Origin: Aquilaria yunnanensis
Lineage: Eukaryota; Streptophyta; Magnoliopsida; Malvales; Thymelaeaceae
Direction: 5' to 3'
DNA length: 64,000 nucleotides
Assembly: GCA_039654915.1 (NCBI GenBank)
Contig: CM077596.1
Span: forward strand, 76,323,751 to 76,387,750
Positions 57,001 through 64,000 of the stretch are shown here, piece after piece (positions within the stretch are counted from its first letter, which is position 1; each line of letters opens with the position of its first letter). Both the position numbers and the translations under genes were made by a program. Under the pieces are notes generated by a model, which saw nothing but the letters and a program-made list of their open reading frames with translations, was not told the origin of the DNA and made no database searches.

Positions 57001-57738
57001 TGGTGTTACTGTTGAGCATTATTTTCATTTTGATGTATTCAATAAGGTAATAAATTATCAGTTGTAAGATATTGCTTCAAGGTTCAATGAGTGTATTGAT
57101 GAGCTTTTGAGACTAAGCTCATGTTTGAATCCAAAGACAAGTTTGACTCTTTTGACATTGAATCTATTTGCAACCTTGCAAAGAAATATTATCTACAAGA
57201 TTTCTCAATGCATGAACTTGAGTTGCTATCATTTCAGTTGCGACATTTTTATGCTAATATTAGGGATCTGCCAGAGTTTGTATAGTTATCATCAAATGCT
57301 GAATTGTGTCAAATGTTGGCATCGAATGGGAAATTAAGTTATTACTTTCTTATTGATGATTGATTCATTTAATATTGACTCTTTCTGTATATACTGCCAC
57401 TACAGAATGTGCTTTTTTAGAGATAAAAATTGTCAAAATCATACTGCAAAACAAGATAGATAATGATTTCCTTGCTGATACTTTGGTTTTGTGCATTGAG
57501 AAAGACCTTGCAGAGACTTTTGGTTTGAACTCGATACTTGATGATTTCAGAGACATGAAGGAGCGTCGTGTCACATTATGAATTTGAATTTTTACAAGTG
57601 AACTTAATCATGTTTATATACTCTTTTAAATTTTATGACTTATATGAACTGTATTATTTTGTTTGTATGAGGATTGTACAAATTTGACAAATTTTTCCAA
57701 TCCCGCCCCCCAAATGGAAATTCCTGGTTCCACCACTG
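54092..57738 (+). mobile_element. Decayed autonomous-type hAT element (ZMYM1-like)
   Basis: The termini are short imperfect inverted repeats, CAGGGGCGGACT on the left and CAGTGGTGGAAC in reverse complement on the right. An 8-bp target duplication matches at 7 of 8 bases: TTCCTGTT at 54084-54091 and TTCTTGTT at 57739-57746. Inside is a full-length but broken transposase gene with a TTF-type zinc finger and hAT dimerisation region. A GC-richer leader lies at 54380-54680. The element separates the intact secreted-protein gene from the duplicated flank at 58300. Confidence 0.85.
55123..57581 (+). pseudogene. hAT transposase with TTF-type zinc finger, multiply broken
   Basis: The coding remnant starts MAGKQKMISHFFQRK directly after a splice acceptor (CTCTTTTCAG). 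It then shows the TTF-type region (IWAYHVNERDEVRRAYLNVE, WFSEFPWLDYS, AFCLPCYLF), the DUF4371 region with DEASDESQKEQM, RGQWYDSTSN and YYVHCLAHQL, and finally the hAT dimerisation region (LTLSVYTATTECAFLEIKIV) at about 57360-57580. Such proteins are called TTF-type zinc finger or ZMYM1-like in plant genomes. Breaks include stops at 55291-55293, 56378-56380 and 56855-56857 and a frameshift near 55680. More damage lies between 56860 and 57360. It cannot make a working transposase. Confidence 0.88.
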
Positions 57739-58299
57739 TTCTTGTTCATCTTTAGATTATCTTGGGATTTTTATTTACAAATCAATAGGATACGGTGGCA
57801 AATAACTTGCCCATTCCATCTCATAGATAAATTATATTAAAAATTTCCAATGTTCTTATATGTGCATGGACACACAATGGATGATGTTAGATGTGGGGGA
57901 GAGATTCGGTTAGTTATAATGTATATATGAAAAATCTTAATTAGGAAAGTTAAGATTTGATTAGATAATAATTTGGTATTTTTTCAAATTTCAATTTATT
58001 ATTTATCACAATCAAGGTGGCAAACTTTTTTTTATGACTGCACTTCATTTTCTTTCTTCCCTTTTTTTGTTTGCAATTTACATTTCGCACTCTCTATTAT
58101 TTTTTTGTTTTTCCTCCGTTGTTATTTATACGAGCTCAAGAGAGGAACTGGTGTAGAGACGAGGGAGCTAAGCTGGAGGACAAATGAATGTATATAACTA
58201 TTTTGCTTTTGTATTATTTTGTGGACATGTGGTAGACTGTGTATATATTTTTTTATTAACTGTGGTACGTTCTTTAGAATGGAATGTCATATTGATCTG

Positions 58300-58815
58300 A
58301 AAGGAAAGCATATAAAAATATAAAAATAATTTATTTTTGTGAAAATTCTTTTGAAATACATATATAACCAATTATGGGATTGATAGATTATTATATATAC
58401 ACTTTCTGCTTCTTTGTATAGTCCACTAGAAAAGGTTTCAGAATGTTTATGGCATCATTTTGGAGGATTCGTGGTGTTACAAGCAATTAAAATGGTTTTG
58501 ACTCTATTTGGGATTAATTTTAATGATAAGTGTTAGAATTTTGAAAATGTTGTTTAACTTTTTTAACTCTTATTTTCAGCAAGTTATCTTCAAAGTAAAT
58601 TATCCAAAACTTTAACACTAATTAGAAAAATGGCGAAAATGACAAATAAGTCGTTAATGTTTCCAAGTTGTCCTAAATCAACCACTAATGTTTTTTATGC
58701 CAGATAAACCACTGATATTTTAAAATCAGCCCAAATAGGTCATTGATCATTAACTTGCTGAATATATTGTTCGAATGGAGAATATTCCGTCAAATAAAGA
58801 TGATGTGACAAAAAC
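58300..58815. repeat. Segmental duplication flank, copy B
   Basis: Collinear with 46792-47345. It lacks the Stowaway-like MITE found beside copy A. The end of the shared block includes the left terminus of the MULE-type element at 58631, so that element was already present before the duplication. Confidence 0.75.
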
Positions 58816-59555
58816 AAATCTACCCTATTAGTTCTAAAATTTTTTAAAATTTTCTATATTAGTCCTATAACTTTGAATCGGACAAAACACTTGAAAATTA
58901 CCATGAAGGCCAAATTGCTCTAGTGGATGCCTCAATTTTGTCGTATTTAGGCCGAAGAACAATAACTCTGTGGTTTGAGTGCTCAATTTCATATGGTTTA
59001 GTTCAATTTGGAATTGCATCAGATTAGGGTTTTGAAACTATTTATGAATTCTAACTTAAATTTTTTAAATTAAATGCTTTATGTGTGAAATTGATGATTG
59101 GGAGTGATTCATCTATGTTCATTGCCCTTTGATGGGTAAAACCCCTATAGTCTATTGTCGTTCGACGGAATTTGGGTCGCCTGTGAGAGTTACTATAAAT
59201 CGCAACAAACTCAAGTTTGGAAGAGCTACGGCGATGCCACAAGTACAGTTGCTGGTACCCTAGCAACTAGTGGTGGGCTTTAGTGGTGGCACGTCACCCT
59301 TGGAGAGGGGCCGCTACTTATCTGTATCACCTACTAACTGAGTTGATGTTGGTCAAACTGTAACACTTATATATAAAAAATGTAAAATTATAAAACTAAA
59401 ATATAAAAGTTAACAAAGTTTTAGAATTGAAAATTGATTAATCGTAACGGTATTGGGCAACTCAGTCTAACTCAGTAACATCAATGGTTTATTTGATAAA
59501 AAGCAATATTAGTAGATGAAATTGGGCTTTCAAGTGGTTTATTCATTATTTTTAC
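58631..59555. mobile_element. MULE-type TIR element
   Basis: Imperfect inverted repeats of about 80-100 bp include the left GACAAATAAGTC and AGATAAACCACTGATATT and the right, in reverse complement, AATGAATAAACC and AAATAAACCATTGATGTT. The flanks TTAGAAAAA (58622-58630) and TTAGGAAAC (59556-59564) match at 7 of 9 positions and are probably an aged 9-bp target duplication. No transposase domain was seen. Confidence 0.6.
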
Positions 59556-59564
59556 TTAGGAAAC

Positions 59565-60388
59565 TATTCCCATCGGTTTAAGCTCCTCCCCCCCCCCCTT
59601 CTTTTGGCTTTTGGCTTTTCTAGAGATTTGATTAAATGCGGAAGCTCTATGAAATGTGAATGTGAGTCATCTAATGGATAAATGATCAAATTTAAGGGTT
59701 TATGTCAAATGGGTTTATTCATTTTTCTTTCCTCCTTTTTCTTTTTTTATGGAGGGCTATGGGAATCTAAAATTTGTGTAAAAATGGAAGGCTTAATTCC
59801 TTTTTCTTATATTTAATGAAGTACCAAACTCTTTGAATTTGGAGGGCATGGATTAATTCATCTTTTTTCGTAACAATAAATCTATAGCTTATATTTTCTA
59901 TCCTGACATGAAAAATCTTTGAATTTCAAGATCATGATTAGGAATAACATTCATGGATCTGTTAAAAATCTAATATATTTTTATTATATATCAGTTATAA
60001 TAAAGGTTATATTATGTAATATAATACTCCAGATAATATTAGTATGACTCCGAGCTCCTTCAAAGATAAGATCCCTGCAGTCAAAGCAAATCCACAATTT
60101 ACCGCAACAAAGGTAAAAATAATCGGAATTAAGTAACTGAAATTTTTAATAATAATAATAATAATAATAATGTGAGATTAATTATTCAGAGGCGACAAGA
60201 ATAAAAACACCAAAACCCTAGCCAACTTGCCCCTCCTCTAACTCATTCCTTTCCACCATCTCCCTCATCCTTCTTTACCATTTCCAGTTTGGTCCGGATT
60301 TGTCTGATTTTTTTTTCAATTTTTTTATTATTTGACTGGTCTTATCCGATTTTATCTATCGAATTTTATGGTGGATGCAACCTACGTC
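59565..60388. other. Intergenic, nothing recognised
   Basis: AT-rich with a C-run at 59588-59597 and a short (TAA)n microsatellite at about 60148-60170. No gene was found. Confidence 0.45.
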
Positions 60389-60391
60389 AAA

Positions 60392-61335
60392 TACTACAAG
60401 AGTGGAGCGATGGAGCAACTGAAACTAGCGACTAAATTTTAGTCGTTAGTTAGCTCAGTCACTAGTCAGTAGTTAACTTACGGGTCATGGAAATTATTGT
60501 GACTGAATTGCTAGTTTTAAACTTTAGTTGCTTATTAGTCTCATATTTTATAATATTTTTTTAAAATTAATCACTATTCAGATGCTGGTTTACTTTAATC
60601 GTTATTTCAGTTGGTAAATCAAATTAAAACCTTTAGCTTCAGTCTCTCCTTCCTTATTTTTCCTTTTTTTTTTCTCCTTCTTCCTCCTCTGTTTCTCTCA
60701 GTGTTTCTCCTTCTTTTGTCGCTGTCTCTCATTGTTTTGGTCAACCTCCGAGTGCCACCGCCGCATTCCGTCTGCACCTCTGGGAGTCACTGTTACCTTC
60801 ACCGCCTGAGCCCTACTGCCCGATTGTCCTGAAAGCACCACCGCTGAGAGAATTGAAGCTGTGGTTGATCTTGATGTGGTCAGTGTAGTAGTTACATAAC
60901 GAGATCATACTTCTTTTTCAGTAGTTGATGCCATGGGTAAAGTTGAAAATTCAAATGATGAAGAAGTTGGAGATGTTTTGGTTGTAATAATAATTTGTGT
61001 TGTAATAATATATTCATATTTATATATATACTTAAAATATATACAATTTTATATAAAATATATCATTAATTCAAAAATCATAACTTAAACTTAATTTAGT
61101 CTAATAATCAACAGCTGAAATGATAGGCTTAGCGACTGAATTTTCAGTTGCTATTTTAATAAAGTTCAAAATTCTAGCTATTAACATATTCAATCGCTAA
61201 TTTTGGTCACTAATCAATCGCTAACAACTAACAACTAATGATTTTGTTACTGAATGATTTAACCACTAGTCAGTCACAGTTAGCGACTGATAGTGACTGT
61301 TTCTTCAGTCACTAATCTGTTTTTCTCTTGCAGTG
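60392..61335. mobile_element. Short CACTA element
   Basis: The left end TACTACAAGAG (first base mutated from C) pairs with the right end CACTGCAAGAG in reverse complement. The 3-bp duplication AAA lies at 60389-60391 and 61336-61338. Subterminal motifs around TAGCGACTGA and TTTAGTCG recur in both orientations near each end. A GC-richer pyrimidine-rich block at 60640-60900 may be a promoter and leader remnant. No transposase domain remains. Confidence 0.7.
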
Positions 61336-61339
61336 AAAT

Positions 61340-63575
61340 ATTAATGTTCAAGAGTGGTTCAAGACTCTAATAGGCTAGATCTTCAATTGAAAACATGCAA
61401 TAATAGATCTAGATTTTTTTTTGGATTTACCGGAATCTCAGTACTATTAAGGTGTCATCACATTTGGTAATAGATATAGAAGCAATTGCATAGAATAAAG
61501 TCAATATTTATTTTTTTTGGTTTCATAGGTAATCTTTTTATTTTTATGGATAGTTTTGTTCAAGATTCTAATGTTTAGTTGGTTCTTGCACTACTTAGTT
61601 ATTATTAGTTCGATTTTGACTTTATTCTATTTATTTATGAGTTTTATACTTCAGATTTATTCTGACTTACCTGGCCATTTTGATCAAATTCTCTTCCTTT
61701 CGAATGAATGAAAAACTTTTTTATAGCCACTTTTACATTTCTATTGTCCCTTAAATTCTTATGTTACCGTTAGTTTGTAAGATACTATTTTGACTCACTT
61801 TTAATTAAAATGAAACATTTTTTGTAACAAAAAAAAAAAGGAAAAAGAAAAAGTGAGATTAATTAAAATTGAGGGTTCAATGTTTTGCTCTATAAAGTCT
61901 GTATAATGTGGTCGTCTTTCGTTTTTCTCCTTGACATGGATGTGTTCTAAAATTTACTCAAGAGCAATGAAATTATTTCTTTCGCGGAAAAGAAAACAAT
62001 TTAAATTATTATATCTCATCATGTGCATGCCAAACAATTTACAACTGAGCATTGATATTGCTCTTCGCTATATATGAATATTGATCCCTGAATATTGCGC
62101 ATTAATTCTATATATATATAATCGTGCTTCTACCTAGTTTTAAGAAAATTGACCCAATAGATATTTAATATGTAGCTGTAGTGACTAATTATTTTCTGTG
62201 ATTTGCTAATTAGTTGCCTGGACATGCATGTGTATATGCATACATTTATACAGATCAGCTTATTCGTGTGGAAAAGCTAGGGGAGGTAATATATATGTTG
62301 TTGTCTACTCTAGGATAAGGTTTAAGATGATCACTCAAGTGCCAGCGTCCACTATTTCCTAATATTCCATTTTTTAGCAGTAAAAATAAATATTATTAAA
62401 TGCAAATAAAATATAAACATCAATTTCAAAAAGATATTGAAATAAATTAACCTGAAGACATAAAATGCATCAACTTCCCACATTATACATTAAACCCAAA
62501 ATCTCATTCAAAATCTCCCAAAATTAGAATAACACCAATCTTCCTACTATTAACCAAATATTACAAATCTAAACACTAAACCCTCTGTGTCCCCAAAAAA
62601 GCCAAAAAAAAAAAACTAATCTTTGAACCCTCATTCCAATTTTTCCGTTTCACATCTCAACGCCAATCATTTTAACCATGGTTCCATATTTTTTCACCTT
62701 TTCCTTTGCTCGTTAGACTTATCAAGATTTTCTAATATATCTAATACTTGTTTATCGCAACCATCAAATGACACAATATCAAGATTGAAACCTTTACTTT
62801 TCATAGTACTAGCATAAGATCTCACACCTTCAAATCTCTTCTTATCACAATTTGAAAACCCATTATCTTGCAATGTCAAATATTTTGAGGGTCACTCAAA
62901 ACTTCTCCAATCCTGTCCACGGCCTCAATCCTGTCCCAAAATCTCATATCATCTCTTATCTTCTCTCGTTTTTTCTTTTTGCCCTTTTTGCGTGTGTGTA
63001 CGTGGCAGACAAGTTTGGGAGATTAGAATTGTGTAGATTGATTCATTAAAGTAAATTATCAAGTAAAGCCTTGTTGATAATATCATTGGTGAGAAATAGT
63101 TTAGTGGAAATTTTTATAGCATGCACCATCCTTTTGTCATCTTCATTATTTTCCAAAGTCTTATCTATAGTTTTCTTTTTAACTTTAGTTGATATTACAG
63201 TTTCTTCTTAAGGTTAGAATATATAAATTTTTCTATTTTTTTAAAAAAAATTTAAAAATTAAATCTAAATCATATGATCTCTATGTTCCAATAAATTTAT
63301 TTGTTTGGTATCTTTTTACAATTAGTAGACACTTAAAATTTATAATTTTTTTTAATCTCTATTAATATAAAATAATATCTTTTAAATTTCAAATAATTGT
63401 GAAAGAAAAATATCAGAAAGAACAAAATTGCTGAAAGATGTCAATTGTACAGTTTAAATTAGAATTTTTAAAAATTTTTGGAACAGTATAAAAAATGTAG
63501 GAAAAAATATATATTTTCAAATTTAAAAGAGCTGTAATATCAACTTAGAGTAATCATACTTAACCCAAAGTTTAT
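61340..63575. other. Intergenic, nothing firm
   Basis: No gene could be supported. A 61-codon minus-strand frame at 62694-62879 has ordinary amino-acid composition but no recognisable domain or context. Confidence 0.4.
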
Positions 63576-63579
63576 CCAA

Positions 63580-63840
63580 ACCTTTTTTTTTGCCAGAAAA
63601 AGCATTCATTAAGAAGGAGTTGAAAGAAGGTCAAAAATTACATCAGCAAGATTCTGTTGGGCATAGACAGGAGAAGAAAGGCAAAGAGTCCAAGATCCTT
63701 TCTTCTGCAAAGCCATCCAATTTGCCATACAAATTGCACTTGCATTGGCAAGTTTATCCGAACTTGAGTCCTTCACTTTTATCCATCTTTAAATTGCTTG
63801 CTTTGACTAACGCGGAACATATTCTCCACCCTGGTTTTTA
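63580..63840 (-). pseudogene. Probable LINE 3' end fragment
   Basis: On the minus strand the sequence reads ASAICMANWMALQKKGSW followed by TLCLSSPVYAQQNL, then a stop and a short untranslated stretch that ends in an A-run at about 63582-63590. An RNase H-like C-terminus plus an oligo-A tail is typical of plant LINE copies. The piece is short and the family assignment is tentative. Confidence 0.4.
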
Positions 63841-64000
63841 AGTCTGACAGGTTTATAACTTAATTAGTTAGGACCTATAAATAAGCATATGTGAAAATTT
63901 GATTTTATAAGTTTTTTACCCTGTTTGGACCGATACTAGTAGTCAATTTTTAAATCGAAAAGCATTCCTTCTACCTTATATATGGAATAATTGGAGTGCA

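Overview
This is nuclear DNA from a flowering plant, most likely a eudicot. It is AT-rich, its genes carry GT-AG introns, and it is packed with plant-type transposons (CACTA, MULE, hAT, TRIM, Stowaway-like MITEs, LINE remnants). The species cannot be named from the sequence. No tRNA, rRNA or organellar genes were recognised.

Layout. 1-11.1 kb is repeat territory: a MULE-type element (1766-2657), three CACTA elements nested inside one another (3596-8644), a LINE 3' end (9800-10535) and an intact TRIM retrotransposon (10762-11068). 11.4-31.6 kb is a pectin-modification cluster: one pectin methylesterase inhibitor gene (11484-12047) and three pro-region pectin methylesterases (PMEs) on the same strand. 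The first PME (17185-19067) has one in-frame stop. The second (22685-24461) is intact. The third (29841-31609) is intact in frame but has Met in place of a conserved active-site Gln. Between the second and third lie a MULE-type element (24790-25937) and an inverted-repeat-bounded block holding a broken LRR receptor-kinase fragment with a hAT-type MITE nested in it.

32.6-41 kb is the conserved genic stretch: an 11-exon organellar (probably mitochondrial) class I release factor of the RF1 type (32620-36158), a small RADIALIS-like SANT/MYB gene (38990-39462) and, on the minus strand, a MIR408 microRNA gene (precursor about 40395-40510) with a TATA box and GTAC copper-response motifs upstream.

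41.7-59.6 kb contains a segmental duplication. The intact copy is a four-exon minus-strand gene for a secreted plant protein of unknown function (51172-53655). The decayed copy (41685-46500) is broken by an LTR-bearing insertion, a four-LTR tandem TRIM array and unrelated sequence. Flanking DNA at 46792-47345 matches 58300-58815, and a decayed hAT element (54092-57738) lies between the intact gene and that flank. The window ends with another CACTA element (60392-61335) and a probable LINE tail.

The inhibitor and PMEs probably act on cell-wall homogalacturonan, with the inhibitor restraining PMEs of this kind; co-expression cannot be judged from sequence. The other genes are unrelated housekeeping or regulatory loci. 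Most of the remaining structure is transposon history, and many insertions can be proven from their target-site duplications.
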